Of a stretch of 64,000 nt of DNA, positions 1-9,384 are shown in pieces. The translations under genes were made by a program, and so were the position numbers. How positions within the stretch are numbered: the first letter of the stretch is position 1; the number at the start of each line of letters is the position of its first letter. Under the pieces are notes generated by a model, which was not told where the DNA came from, made no database searches, and worked only from the letters and a program-made list of their open reading frames with translations. The DNA is from CAVXSP01 sp963724645 (GTDB lineage: Bacteria > Acidobacteriota > Vicinamibacteria > Vicinamibacterales > SCN-69-37), in NCBI GenBank assembly GCA_963724645.1, contig CAVRVJ010000003.1, forward strand, positions 124,001-188,000. Direction: 5' to 3'.

Positions 1-2
1 CC

Positions 3-983
3 GCCGTTGTCCACGCGCAGAATCGCGACGCCGGCACTTGCGCCTGCCAGATTCCTGACGGGCCGCCGAACCCGCACCCGTACCTGGTCGGCTACCTTGG
101 CGTCTACAAGAATGCCGACTGGAATGCCGTCGCCAGGACCCTCGACTTCAACAAGATGACGCACCTCAACCTCGCGTTCATCAACCCGCCCCTCTGCGCC
201 GGCCCCTGCACCGCGCAAAGTGACATGACGCTCGCGGGCAACAAGTCGCTCACCGACGAGGCGCTCAAGGCGATCGTCGACGCCGCCCATGCGCACGGCA
301 CCAAGGTCCTCATCTCCATCGGCGGCGCCGGAGGCGACAGGAACATCATGCAGTTCTACAACGCCGGCCTCTCCGCGGAGCTCACCGCCGCGATCGACGC
401 CTACCTCAAGGCGCACGACATCGACGGCGTCGATGTTGACGTCGAGCAGCCCAAGCAGATGGGCGTACCATTCACGAACTTCGTGAACACGCTGGTCGCC
501 AGGCTCCGCCCCCAAGGCAAGCTCATCACGGCCGCCGTTGCGCAGTACATCCAGGCGGGTGCGCAGGACGAGGTCCTGCCGCTCTTCGACATCGTCAACG
601 TGATGATCTACGGCGACTACCAGCGGAGCGTCACCGACATGGCGTACTGGGCCAACACCAAGCACGTGCCGAAGGAGAAACTCACGCTCGGCATCGGCTT
701 CCACAACTACAGCACGATCCTCGCCAACTACCCGAACGCCTGGGCGGTCGACTCGGTCGGCGGCGGCACGTACCGGGACGGCGCCGTGATCACCTACCAG
801 GGTGAGAACACCGTCGCCCGCGAGACGCAACTCAGCGCCCAGTACGGCGGCGCCATGATCTGGGAGCTCACTCAGGACGACCCCAGCTCTCCGCACTCGC
901 TGCTCAAAGTCATACAGAAGAACCTGGACCCCGCCGCCCCGCGCATCCCCGAACCCACTCCCCGCCGGAACGGCGGCGACTGA
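3..983 (+). CDS. GH18 chitinase-like glycoside hydrolase (5'-truncated)
   Basis: The open frame enters from the left edge and stops at TGA 981-983; the true start lies outside the window. The visible part is a family 18 glycoside hydrolase barrel. It opens with strand VGYLGVY, then a typical SIGGAG strand (near 318), and the catalytic DxxDxDxE motif as DGVDVDVE (near 425-448), whose final Glu is the family's proton donor. MIYGDY and a late MIWEL strand near 856-870 complete the barrel. These enzymes cleave beta-1,4 N-acetylglucosamine polymers by substrate-assisted catalysis. A short Cys-containing linker just inside the edge suggests an upstream secreted or carbohydrate-binding part, but this cannot be seen. 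The next gene begins 51 bp downstream on the same strand and is functionally unrelated. The family call is secure; the exact substrate is not. Confidence 0.85.
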   Translation, partial: AVVHAQNRDAGTCACQIPDGPPNPHPYLVGYLGVYKNADWNAVARTLDFNKMTHLNLAFINPPLCAGPCTAQSDMTLAGNKSLTDEALKAIVDAAHAHGTKVLISIGGAGGDRNIMQFYNAGLSAELTAAIDAYLKAHDIDGVDVDVEQPKQMGVPFTNFVNTLVARLRPQGKLITAAVAQYIQAGAQDEVLPLFDIVNVMIYGDYQRSVTDMAYWANTKHVPKEKLTLGIGFHNYSTILANYPNAWAVDSVGGGTYRDGAVITYQGENTVARETQLSAQYGGAMIWELTQDDPSSPHSLLKVIQKNLDPAAPRIPEPTPRRNGGD

Positions 984-1034
984 CGGCCGGAGGGATGGCA
1001 TGCCCCGCCGCGCCCGACGGACCATGGTGCATAC

Positions 1035-3914
1035 GTGAGCCTTCAGCGGCAGCTCGAAGAGCAGATCGCGGGCGAGGTCCGGTTCGACGCCGTCTCGCGG
1101 GCGCTCTACTCCACCGACGCGAGCGTCTACCAGATCCACCCGCTCGGCGTCGTCATCGTCAAGTCGCGTGACGACATCATTCGCACGGTCAACCTCGCGA
1201 GAGCGCATGGTGTGTCGATTACGGCCCGCGGCGGCGGCACTTCGCAGGCCGGGCAGGCGGTCGGGGAAGGCCTGCAGCTCGACACGTCGAAATACTTCAA
1301 TCGCATCGTCGAACTGAACATCCCGGAGCGCTGGGCGATTGTCGAGCCCGGCATCGTCCTCGACGACTTGAACGCGCAGCTGTCATCACACGGCGTGCGG
1401 TTCGCGCCTGATATTTCCACGGCGAGCCGCGCCACGATCGGCGGAATGATCAGTAACAATTCCTCCGGCGCGAGGTCCGTGCTCTACGGCAAGACGATCG
1501 ATCACGTCCTGGCGCTCGATGTCGTTCTGTCCGACGGATCGCAGGCGCATCTTCGGCCGCTGACCCGCGCGGAGCTGGATTCGGCGTGCGCTGGCGACAC
1601 GCTGGCGGCGACGTGCCACCGGACGGTCCGCCGGGTCGCGACGGAGTGTGCGGGCGCGGTCGAGAAGCATTGCCCGAAAGTGCTCCGCCGTGTCGGCGGC
1701 TACAACCTCGACGAATTCGTTGACGAGACCAGGCCGTTCAATCTCTCGAAGATCATCGTCGGTTCCGAGGGGACGCTCGCGATGATCGCCGAGGCGAAGA
1801 TCAATCTCGTGCCGCTGCCGAAGGCGAAGGCGGTGCTGGCGATCGAGTTCGAGGAGTTGCTCGACGCCCTCGGCGCCACACCCGTCATCCTCGGGCACCA
1901 GCCGTCGGCGATCGAAGTCATGGACGGGTTCATTCTGAACCACGCGCGGGAGAACCCCGCGATGGATCGGATGCGGCGCGAGATCCTGCAGACCAACGAC
2001 CCTGGCGCCCTGCTGTGCGTCGAGTTGTACGCGGACATGGCGAGCGACCTGGCACCGCGTCTCGACGCCATCGAGCGCGACCTCGCGGCGTTTCGCTGCG
2101 TGTATCGACGCGCGGTGAGCGCCCCGGACCAGGCGCGGATCTGGCGCTTCCGCGAGGCGTCCCTCGGTCTGTCGATGGCGATGAAGGGGGATGAAAAGTC
2201 GCTGTCGTTCGTGGAGGACACCGCCGTGCGGCCCGAGGTGCTGCGCGAGTACATCGACGAGTTCCTGCAGATGATCCGCCGGAACGGCAGCTCGTCCGGT
2301 GTCTACGCGCACGCCTCCGTCGGCTGTCTGCACGTCCGGCCCGTCGTGAACATGAAGACCGTCGAAGGGATCGCGCGCTTCGAGGCCATCGCCAGCCAGA
2401 GCGCCGATCTCGTCCTGAAGTATGGCGGAGCGCTGGCGGGTGAGCACGGCGACGGCCTGGTCCGCAGCCCGTTCATGGAAAAGATGTTCGGGCACGAGCT
2501 GTACCAGGCCTTCCGGACCGTCAAACACGCGTTTGATCCGAGCGGCGTCTTCAATCCAGGAAAGGTGGTCGATTCGCCGCCGCTGACCGCAAATCTGCGC
2601 TACGGCCCGAGCTATCGAACGCCCGACCCACCGACGTTCTTCGACTATTCCGAGTACGGAGGCTTCGGCCGGGCCGTCGAGATGTGCAGCGGCGTGGGGG
2701 CCTGCCGCAAGACGCTCGAAGGGACGATGTGCCCGTCGTACATGGCGACACGGGACGAAAAGGACACCACGCGCGGGCGGGCGAATACGCTGCGGCTTGC
2801 GCTGACGGGCCGGCTCGCCGAGGCTGGTCTCGACGACAAGGGTGTGCTCGACGTGCTCGATCTGTGTCTGGAATGTCGAGCGTGCAAGGCCGAGTGCCCC
2901 GTGGGCGTGGATGTCGCGCGTTTCAAGAGCGAATCTCTCGCCAGGCACTGGCGGACGCACGGCATCCCGCTCGGCAAGCGGGTGCTCGGCAACGTGCACC
3001 TGCTCTCGAAGGCAGGCAGCCGTCTTGCCCCAATCTCGAACGTTGTGGCAGCAAGCGCCCCCGGCCGCTGGATGGGCGAGAAACTCTTCGGCATCGATCG
3101 GCGTCGGCCGCTTCCGGCATGGGCCGGCGAGACATTTGCCGAGAAGTTCAGGAATCGCAGGCCGGGGAACGTCCGCACCGCGGATGCCCGCAGCGTTGTG
3201 CTCTTCAACGACACGTTCACCAACTACCACGAGCCTGAGATCGGCATGGCGGCGGCGAGGGTGCTCGAGCACGCCGGCGCCGGCGTGCGCCTGGCGACGC
3301 ACAGGTGTTGCGGCCGGCCGCTCATTTCCACGGGTCAGCTCGATCAGGCGCGCGCGCTGGCGCAGTTCAACGCGGACCTGCTGTTCGACACCGCGTCACG
3401 TGGTGAGCCGATCCTGTTCCTCGAGCCAAGTTGTCTGTCGGCCGTCCGCGAAGACGCGCCCGCGCTGCTGCGCGACGAGGCCCAACGCCGGGCGCGGGTC
3501 GTCGGCGATGCCTGCGTCCTGTTCGAGGACTACCTCGAGCGGGAGTGCGTGGCGGGGCGGCTGTCGCTCCATCTCAAGGACGGTCCCTCCCGTGTCGTGC
3601 TGCACGGCCACTGTCATCAGCGGGCGATGGGCCTCGTGCCCTCGGCGCGAGCGCTGCTGTCGCGCATCCCGAAGTGCACGGTCGTCGATCTCGATTCGGG
3701 CTGCTGCGGCCTGGCGGGGTCGTTCGGCTACACCAGGGACCACTATGAGATCTCGCGGCAGGTTGGCGAGCGGCGGCTGCTTCCGGCTGCGCGCGATCTG
3801 AAGCCGGAAGACGTGCTGGCGGCCGCGGGTACGTCGTGCCGCCACCAGGTTGCGCATTTCACCGGCGTCGAGGCGCGGCACCCAGCCGTCCTGTTGTATT
3901 CGCTCATTGGCTGA
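1035..3914 (+). CDS. FAD-linked 2-hydroxyacid dehydrogenase fused to Fe-S/CCG-domain subunit
   Basis: This 959-residue protein fuses a GlcD-like flavoprotein to a GlcF-like iron-sulphur protein, as in E. coli YdiJ and D-lactate dehydrogenases of the same build. An FAD-binding PCMH domain spans about residues 30-260 (ARGGGTSQAGQ, SNNSSGARS). A FAD-oxidase C-terminal domain follows to about 540 (GEHGDG). A ferredoxin-like stretch near 610-625 has CLECRACKAECP. The C-terminal cysteine-rich repeats include GHCHQRA and SGCCGLAGSFG. It should oxidise a D-2-hydroxyacid (lactate, glycolate or 2-hydroxyglutarate) and pass electrons to the respiratory chain. GTG at 1035 is chosen because the fold begins at once; an ATG at 1024 is in another frame. 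An MFS transporter starts 10 bp downstream, so the pair probably takes up and oxidises an organic acid. Substrate cannot be told from sequence. Confidence 0.88.
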   Translation: MSLQRQLEEQIAGEVRFDAVSRALYSTDASVYQIHPLGVVIVKSRDDIIRTVNLARAHGVSITARGGGTSQAGQAVGEGLQLDTSKYFNRIVELNIPERWAIVEPGIVLDDLNAQLSSHGVRFAPDISTASRATIGGMISNNSSGARSVLYGKTIDHVLALDVVLSDGSQAHLRPLTRAELDSACAGDTLAATCHRTVRRVATECAGAVEKHCPKVLRRVGGYNLDEFVDETRPFNLSKIIVGSEGTLAMIAEAKINLVPLPKAKAVLAIEFEELLDALGATPVILGHQPSAIEVMDGFILNHARENPAMDRMRREILQTNDPGALLCVELYADMASDLAPRLDAIERDLAAFRCVYRRAVSAPDQARIWRFREASLGLSMAMKGDEKSLSFVEDTAVRPEVLREYIDEFLQMIRRNGSSSGVYAHASVGCLHVRPVVNMKTVEGIARFEAIASQSADLVLKYGGALAGEHGDGLVRSPFMEKMFGHELYQAFRTVKHAFDPSGVFNPGKVVDSPPLTANLRYGPSYRTPDPPTFFDYSEYGGFGRAVEMCSGVGACRKTLEGTMCPSYMATRDEKDTTRGRANTLRLALTGRLAEAGLDDKGVLDVLDLCLECRACKAECPVGVDVARFKSESLARHWRTHGIPLGKRVLGNVHLLSKAGSRLAPISNVVAASAPGRWMGEKLFGIDRRRPLPAWAGETFAEKFRNRRPGNVRTADARSVVLFNDTFTNYHEPEIGMAAARVLEHAGAGVRLATHRCCGRPLISTGQLDQARALAQFNADLLFDTASRGEPILFLEPSCLSAVREDAPALLRDEAQRRARVVGDACVLFEDYLERECVAGRLSLHLKDGPSRVVLHGHCHQRAMGLVPSARALLSRIPKCTVVDLDSGCCGLAGSFGYTRDHYEISRQVGERRLLPAARDLKPEDVLAAAGTSCRHQVAHFTGVEARHPAVLLYSLIG

Positions 3915-3924
3915 GATCCCCGCC

Positions 3925-5248
3925 GTGGCCGAATCCTCCCTGCGTCCGCGCGTCATCCCGGCGACCACGACTGTCCTCGCGCTCCTCTGCGCGATGTACT
4001 TCATCAACTACATCGTCCGGGTCAACGTCAGCACCGCGGCCGCGGTGTTCCAGCCCGAGTTGCATCTGACCAACACGCAGGTCGGTCTGATCTTCTCCGC
4101 GTTCGCCTATCCGTATCTCGCCTTCCAGATTGCCGGCGGGTGGGTGGCGGACAAGTTCGGCGCCCGCCGCGCGCTCACGGTCTTCGCCGTGATCTGGTCG
4201 TTGGCCACGGTGCTCATGGGACTGGCCAACAGCCTGCCGACGATGATCGTCGGCCGCGTGTTGCTGGGCATTGGCGTGTCGGCGCTGCCCGTCGCCACGC
4301 GCGCGATGTCGGCCTGGACGCCGGCCGAGAGGCGCGGGTTCGCGCAGGGAATCACGCATGCGTTTGCGCGGCTCGGCAACGCGTTGACGCCGCCGCTCGT
4401 GGCCTGGCTGATCGTGCTCGTGACCTGGCGGGGATCGTTCGTCGTCATTGGCACGGTGAGCTTCGTCTGGGCCGTCGTCTGGGCGATCTATTTCCGCGAT
4501 GATCCCGCGGAGCATCCCGCCATCACGGCGAGCGACCTCGCGCGGCTTCCGGCGAAACGCGCGAAGAAGGTCGCGCGGGTGCCGCTCGCGCGCCTCGCCG
4601 CGACGGATGATGCCGGTGACGCTCGTCTACTTCTGCTACGGTTGGACGCTCTGGTTCTTCCTGGCCTGGATCCCTTCCTATTTCCTGCACGGCTACCAAT
4701 TGAAGTTGAGCAGCACGGCGCTGTTCGCGTCTGGAGTGTTCCTGGCCGGCACGTGCGGCGACTTTCTGGGGGGCATCGTCAGCGATCGCATCTTCGAGCG
4801 GACGCGCAGCCGGACGAAGGCGCGGCGCAACATCATCATTTTCGGCTTCCTGGCCTCGACCATCTTCACGCTGCCCGTTCTGACGGTGCACAATCTGACG
4901 GCCATCGCGCTGTCGCTGAGCCTGGCATTCTTCTTCGCCGAGCTCACGGTCGGGGCCTTCTGGGCGATTCCGATGGACATTGCGCCGGCCTACTCCGGGT
5001 TCGCGAGCGGCTTCATGAACTCCGGCTCTGCGCTGGCCGCCATCGTCTCGCCGCTCATCGGCGGCTACATCGTCGACAGGACGGGCCGATGGGAGCTGAC
5101 CTTTGTCGCCGGCATCGGACTCCTGCTGACGGGCGCGGGACTGGCGTTCTGGATGAAGCCCGATGAGGAGTTGGACGATTCGCCGGCACACGCAGGAGAG
5201 CCGCGACACGCGACCGGGCCGACGGCCGGACCCTCAGCTTCAGTATAG
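3925..5248 (+). CDS. MFS organic-anion transporter (one frameshift)
   Basis: This is a major facilitator superfamily permease of the anion:cation symporter type (glucarate/hexuronate-like). The first half reads from GTG 3925 with transmembrane helices and the loop-2/3 signature GGWVADKFGARRA. The second half, from about 4609, runs in the next frame with six further helices (LVYFCYGWTLWFFLAWIPSYF onward) to TAG 5246-5248. Joined, it is about 440 residues with roughly 12 helices, the usual family size. One indel near 4600-4609 explains the break; no other stop interrupts either half. It lies 10 bp after the hydroxyacid dehydrogenase, so the two are probably co-transcribed and the likely cargo is that enzyme's substrate. 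The frameshift may be a sequence error or a real inactivating change. Confidence 0.8.
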
Positions 5249-5257
5249 TGTTCCTCC

Positions 5258-5881
5258 ATGGCCTACCCGGTTTCCGTCAGTCTCGAGCCGTCGCTCACGA
5301 ATCGGAACAGGTTGACGACGGCCTTCCGGCTGATTCTGGCGATCCCGCATCTGATCCTCGTCGGCGGCATTGATTTCGGTATTGCCTCGCACGGCGACAG
5401 CCGGACGACGGTCGGCGCCGAGGGCCTCCTCGGAGCCGTCGCTATTTTTCTCGCCATCGTGAGCTGGTTTACCATCGTCGTCGCCGGCACACATATCGTC
5501 GGTATCCGGCAATTCACGTTGTTCTTCATGCGTTGGCGCGTCCGCGCGATCGCGTATTTCATGCTGCTCGAGGATGCGTATCCTCCGTTTGGAGACGCGC
5601 CGTATCCAGCATCGATTGAAATCGCCGAGCCGGTGGGTCCGCGCGATCGCCTTGCCGTGGCTCTGAGGATTCTCCTCGCGATTCCTCACTTCGTCCTGCT
5701 GTTCTTCGTGCTTCTGGCGTGGTGCGTCACAACAATCGTGGCGTGGTTCAGCATTCTGTTCACAGGGAATTATCCGCAGGGCCTGTACGACTTCGGCGTC
5801 GGGGCCCTCCGTTGGCGGCTCCGCGTCGAGGCATACCTGCTGCTGATGGTTGATGAGTATCCGCCGTTTTCCCTGCAGTAG
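5258..5881 (+). CDS. DUF4389 membrane protein with internal duplication
   Basis: A 207-residue integral membrane protein of the DUF4389 family, whose function is unknown. It is built from two related halves: RNRLTTAFRLILAIPHLIL near residues 18-36 matches RDRLAVALRILLAIPHFVL in the second half. Each half ends in a similar amphipathic stretch (LRWRLRVEAYLLLM in the second) followed by YPPF. Each repeat holds about two hydrophobic helices, so about four in all. ATG 5258 is ten bases after the MFS stop, so it could be read from the same transcript, although no functional link is evident. Confidence 0.75.
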   Translation: MAYPVSVSLEPSLTNRNRLTTAFRLILAIPHLILVGGIDFGIASHGDSRTTVGAEGLLGAVAIFLAIVSWFTIVVAGTHIVGIRQFTLFFMRWRVRAIAYFMLLEDAYPPFGDAPYPASIEIAEPVGPRDRLAVALRILLAIPHFVLLFFVLLAWCVTTIVAWFSILFTGNYPQGLYDFGVGALRWRLRVEAYLLLMVDEYPPFSLQ

Positions 5882-5935
5882 TCGGGATAGTCCGACTCCG
5901 GCGGCACTTGTCACGGTCCGGAGAAAGTATTGCGG

Positions 5936-6757
5936 CTACGTCCCCGTCCACTGCGGCCGCCGCTTCGACAGGAATGCGCTGACGCCCTCCTTGAAGTCGG
6001 CGCTCATGTAGCACATCTCGATGAGGTCCGCGTCGCTCTCGGTGGAACGGCGAGCGGCGAGGATGCGGCGCGTCATTTCCTTGGTTGCGCGGATCGTGAG
6101 CGGCGCATTGGCGGCGATCTCGCGCGAGAGGGCCAGCACTTCGTCTTCGAGCGACGCCTTCGGCACCACGCGGTTCACCAGGCCGATGGCGGCCGCTTCG
6201 GCGGCCGGGATCAAGCGTCCGGTGTAGAGCATGTCTTTCGCGCGGGCCGGCCCCACCAGATCCACGAGTCGGGTGAAGGTATCGGTGGACACACAGTTCC
6301 CGAGCGTACGGGCGATCGGAATCCCGATCGACGAGCTCTCAGCGGCAACGCGGAGATCGCAGGTCGCCGCGATCCCGCAACCGGCGCCAGCCGCCGCGCC
6401 GTCGATCTGCGCGATCGTCGGCACGGCGACCCGCTCGAGTCTCCCCAGCACGGCGCCGATCTTCTTCTCGTACTCGATGGCGTCGTTGGGATCGCGAAAG
6501 CTCCGGAACTGCGAGATGTCGGTGCCCGACACGAAGGCCTTGCCGCCCGCTCCGCGCAGGATGAACACGCGCACGTGCGGGTCGGCGTCAACGCTGACAC
6601 AGGCGGCGACGAGCGCGTCGTACATGGCCCAGGTCATCGCGTTGCGCGCCTCAGGGCGGTTGAAGGTCAGGAACGCGAAGGGGGGATCGATCTGAAGGAT
6701 CGTTTCGGCAGCGGACAAAGTTGTCCTCCAGACGTAATTATGCGTCGTGCGCTTCAT
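5936..6757 (-). CDS. Enoyl-CoA hydratase/isomerase family protein
   Basis: A crotonase-fold protein of 273 residues. The fold signatures are FLTFNRPEARNAM near the N-terminus, the oxyanion-hole segment LRGAGGKAFVSGTD, and the second segment GAAAGAGCGIAATCDLRVA, followed by the usual helical C-terminus (SREIAANAPLTIRATKE). Members hydrate enoyl-CoA thioesters or catalyse related isomerisation or cleavage. The ATG at 6757 is preferred over upstream in-frame Met codons, because those would lie inside the divergent CoA-transferase and add about 100 residues foreign to the family. It is divergent from that CoA-transferase with only 25 bp between start codons, so the two probably share one regulated promoter region. 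Together with the aminotransferase downstream it may belong to an acyl-CoA degradation route; the actual substrate is not indicated. Confidence 0.85.
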   Translation of the reverse strand: MKRTTHNYVWRTTLSAAETILQIDPPFAFLTFNRPEARNAMTWAMYDALVAACVSVDADPHVRVFILRGAGGKAFVSGTDISQFRSFRDPNDAIEYEKKIGAVLGRLERVAVPTIAQIDGAAAGAGCGIAATCDLRVAAESSSIGIPIARTLGNCVSTDTFTRLVDLVGPARAKDMLYTGRLIPAAEAAAIGLVNRVVPKASLEDEVLALSREIAANAPLTIRATKEMTRRILAARRSTESDADLIEMCYMSADFKEGVSAFLSKRRPQWTGT

Positions 6758-6782
6758 GATCTTCGTGGTTGAATAGACGGCC

Positions 6783-7964
6783 GTGCACCCGCTTCGCTCG
6801 CGCGGCGCCCTCGACGGATTGCGTGTCATCGACGTGACGCAAGTCATGGCCGGTCCCTTCTGCACGATGGTGCTGGCCGATCTCGGCGCCGATGTGATCA
6901 AGATCGAGCCGCCGGCCGGCGACTCGACCCGCGCCATGCCGGGCGCCGTCGGCACCGACAGCCCCAGCTTCAACGCCGTCAATCGAGGCAAGCGCAGCAT
7001 CGTCGTCAACCTCAAGGCCCCAGAGGGACTTGCGGTGTTGAAGCGTCTCGTGGGGACTGCTGACATCCTGGTCGAGAACTACCGGCCAGGCGTCATGGCG
7101 GCGCTGGGCCTGGACTACGCGAGCCTGGCGGCACTCAATCCGCGGCTGATTTACGCCTCGATCTCCGGATACGGGCAGTCAGGTCCGATGAAGAGCAAGG
7201 GCGGGTTCGACCTGGTCGCGCAGGGCGTCTCAGGCATCATGTCCGTCACCGGCGAACCGGGCGGCGCACCAGTCAAGTGTGGCGTCCCGCTGACCGATCT
7301 GGGCGCTGCGCTATTCGCGCTCGTTGGAATCCTTGCCGCGCTCGAATGTCGCCACCGCACGGGGGCGGGACAGCACATCGACACCTCCCTGCTCGACGCA
7401 GGCGTCGCTCTCTCGGTGTGGGAGGCAACGCAGTACTTCTCCGGACGAGGCATCCCCGAGCGCCTCGGATCCGCACATCGCATGAGCGCGCCGTACCAGG
7501 CATTTCGATGCTCGGACGGGTTCATCACGATCGGCGCCGCCAACGACCGGACGTTCGTCCGCCTGTGCGAGGTGCTGGGCCATCCCGAGTGGACGCAGGC
7601 GTCCGAGTTCAAGACCGACGGCCTGCGGACGCGCCATCGCGCGGACCTGACCGAGAGAATCGAGTCGATCACGAGCACCACGCCGCGCAGCCACTGGCTG
7701 GCGCTCTTTGACGCGAACAACATTCCCTGCGGTCCGATCAACGATTACGCGCAGGTGTTCGACGATCCACAAGTGCTGGCGCGCGACCTGGTCGTCGAGG
7801 TGGACCACCCGTCGCTCGGCCTGATGCGTGCGCTCGGGTCGCCGATCAAGATGAGCGCGACGCCGCCCGACGCGCTGCGTCGAGCGCCGCTGCTCGGTGA
7901 GCACTCCGGCGAGATCCTGCGCGAGGCAGGATTCAGCGAGGCAGAGATCGCGGACTTGACTTGA
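6783..7964 (+). CDS. CaiB/BaiF family (class III) CoA-transferase
   Basis: This 393-residue protein belongs to the class III CoA-transferases, which move CoA between carboxylic acids through an aspartyl-CoA anhydride. The N-terminus GLRVIDVTQVMAGPFCTMVLA and ADVIKIEPPAGD are family hallmarks. The catalytic Asp is D172 in VPLTDLGAA, matching Asp169 of formyl-CoA transferase. GAGQHIDTSLLDA follows. It starts at GTG 6783, divergent from an enoyl-CoA hydratase gene. Its last codons (Leu-Thr-TGA) lie inside a copy of the dispersed palindromic element, so the element fixes the C-terminus. Likely role: activation of a dicarboxylic or acyl substrate for the neighbouring hydratase. Confidence 0.88.
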   Translation: MHPLRSRGALDGLRVIDVTQVMAGPFCTMVLADLGADVIKIEPPAGDSTRAMPGAVGTDSPSFNAVNRGKRSIVVNLKAPEGLAVLKRLVGTADILVENYRPGVMAALGLDYASLAALNPRLIYASISGYGQSGPMKSKGGFDLVAQGVSGIMSVTGEPGGAPVKCGVPLTDLGAALFALVGILAALECRHRTGAGQHIDTSLLDAGVALSVWEATQYFSGRGIPERLGSAHRMSAPYQAFRCSDGFITIGAANDRTFVRLCEVLGHPEWTQASEFKTDGLRTRHRADLTERIESITSTTPRSHWLALFDANNIPCGPINDYAQVFDDPQVLARDLVVEVDHPSLGLMRALGSPIKMSATPPDALRRAPLLGEHSGEILREAGFSEAEIADLT

Positions 7965-8007
7965 CGTGGGATTGTCGCGTGCCCGCGAGGGCGCGGTCGC
8001 AACCTAC
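7951..8007. repeat. Dispersed palindromic element, copy A (right arm lost)
   Basis: Left arm CTTGACTTGACGTGG is followed by the shared GC-rich core (TGTCGCG..CCGCGAGGGCGCGG..GCAACC), but the expected right arm ACCACGTCAAGTCAAG is absent after 8007. It overlaps the stop codon of the CoA-transferase and ends just before the convergent aminotransferase stop. It has the same orientation as copies B, D and E. Confidence 0.7.
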
Positions 8008-8012
8008 GGGAA

Positions 8013-9197
8013 TCAGGAAGCAGGCGTCAGCGACGCGCTCGTCAGCGATTCGAGCGCCGCGAGAACGCCGCCGGCCTCGTGCGGCACGCCGGCCAGCGCC
8101 AGTCCCATCTCGACGCCGCTCAGTGTGCCCGCCAGCATCAGATCGTTGAAGTCGCCGAGGTGACCGATTCTGAAAATCCTGCCCTTCAGTTTGCCGAGCC
8201 CTGTGCCAAGCGACATGTCGAACCGCTCCAGGACGACCTTGCGGAAGGCATCGGCGTCGCATCCCGCCGGTAGCATCACCGCCGTCAGGACGCCGCTGTA
8301 TTCCGTGGGGTCCTGGCAGACGATGTCGAGGCCCCAGGCGTTCACGGCGGCGCGGGTCGCGCGGCCGAAGCGCTCGTGGCGCGCGAACACGTTCTGCAGC
8401 CCTTCGTCCACGAGCATCGTGAGGGCCTCGCGGAGGCCGTAGAGCAGGTTCGTCGACGGTGTGTACGGAAAGAAGCCTGCCGCGTTGTCGCGGATCATCG
8501 GATCCCAGTCCCAGTACGCGCGCGGCAGGCCCGCGGACCTCGACACCGCGAGCGCCTTATCGCTGATTGCGTTGAAGCCGAGCCCCGGCGGCAGCATGAG
8601 GCCCTTCTGGGAGCAACCGACGGCGACATCGATGCCCCAGTCGTCATGGCGGTACTCAATCGAGCCGAGAGAGGAAATCGTATCGACCAGCAGCAGGGCG
8701 GGATGACGCGCGGCATCGATCTGCCGGCGGACCTCGGCGATGCGGCTCACGACGCCCGTGGACGTCTCGTTGTGGACGACGCCTACGGCTTTGATCTGAT
8801 GACGATGATCGTCCGCAAGCTTCGCGTAGACGACCGCCGGATCGGCGCCATGCCGCCAATCCCCAGGGACGAAATCGACCTGCAGGCCCAGGCGCGTCGC
8901 CATCTCTTTCCAAAGCGTGGCGAAATGGCCCGTCTCGAACATCAGGACCCTGTCTCCCGGCGAGAGCGTATTGACGAGCGACGCTTCCCACGCCCCGGTT
9001 CCCGACGAGGGATAGATCACCACACGCGACTTCGTCATGAAGATGTGCTGCAGGCCGACCAGTATTTCCCGCGCCAGCCTCGCGAACGCCGGGCCACGAT
9101 GGTCCATCGTCGGCTGCGCCAGCGCGCGGAGAACCCGATCGGGAACGTTGGTTGGTCCCGGGATCTGAAGGAAGTGACGTCCGCTCTTCGAGCGCAT
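8013..9197 (-). CDS. Serine-glyoxylate-type aminotransferase (class V, PLP)
   Basis: A 394-residue class V aminotransferase of the alanine/serine-glyoxylate aminotransferase group. The N-terminal HFLQIPGPTNVPDRVL and MDHRGPAFA are typical. SSGTGAWEA binds the PLP phosphate, D172 in LLVDTISSLG contacts the pyridine nitrogen, and K198 in GCSQKGLMLPPGL forms the Schiff base. Family length is about 380-410, so it is complete. It would convert glyoxylate to glycine using serine or alanine. ATG 9197 follows a modest purine-rich site. The gene is bracketed by palindromic element copies A (past its stop) and B (just 5' of its start) in the same orientation. Confidence 0.88.
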   Translation of the reverse strand: MRSKSGRHFLQIPGPTNVPDRVLRALAQPTMDHRGPAFARLAREILVGLQHIFMTKSRVVIYPSSGTGAWEASLVNTLSPGDRVLMFETGHFATLWKEMATRLGLQVDFVPGDWRHGADPAVVYAKLADDHRHQIKAVGVVHNETSTGVVSRIAEVRRQIDAARHPALLLVDTISSLGSIEYRHDDWGIDVAVGCSQKGLMLPPGLGFNAISDKALAVSRSAGLPRAYWDWDPMIRDNAAGFFPYTPSTNLLYGLREALTMLVDEGLQNVFARHERFGRATRAAVNAWGLDIVCQDPTEYSGVLTAVMLPAGCDADAFRKVVLERFDMSLGTGLGKLKGRIFRIGHLGDFNDLMLAGTLSGVEMGLALAGVPHEAGGVLAALESLTSASLTPAS

Positions 9198-9213
9198 TTG
9201 ACGACCTCTAATT

Positions 9214-9246
9214 CGGAAAGCACTTGATTTGACGTGCTATCGTCGC
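9214..9246. repeat. Dispersed palindromic element, copy B (left half only)
   Basis: CGGAAAGCACTTGATTTGACG then TGCTATCGTCGC matches the left arm and the start of the core of copies D and E (CGGAAAG...CTTGACGTGGT.TCGTCGC). The rest is missing. It sits 16 bp upstream of the aminotransferase start, immediately outside its ribosome-binding region, as copies D and E do for their genes. Confidence 0.6.
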
Positions 9247-9384
9247 CGATTTTGTCCGTGTTTTGAAAGCGCCAGGTGGCCCGATATCGCATAAGATCAC
9301 GAACCTTTGGTCAGGGCGACCGTACAATTGGCACGCTCCCGTTTCTGAGAGCGCAGCGGGTTCGACGCCGGAGAGGAAACGAGA

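Noticed and set aside
1386..3302. Long antisense open frames (also 13659-15527, 18542-20551, 32706-34268)
   Set aside because: They mirror strong genes on the other strand in GC-rich DNA, are Arg-rich or His-rich, and have no family resemblance.
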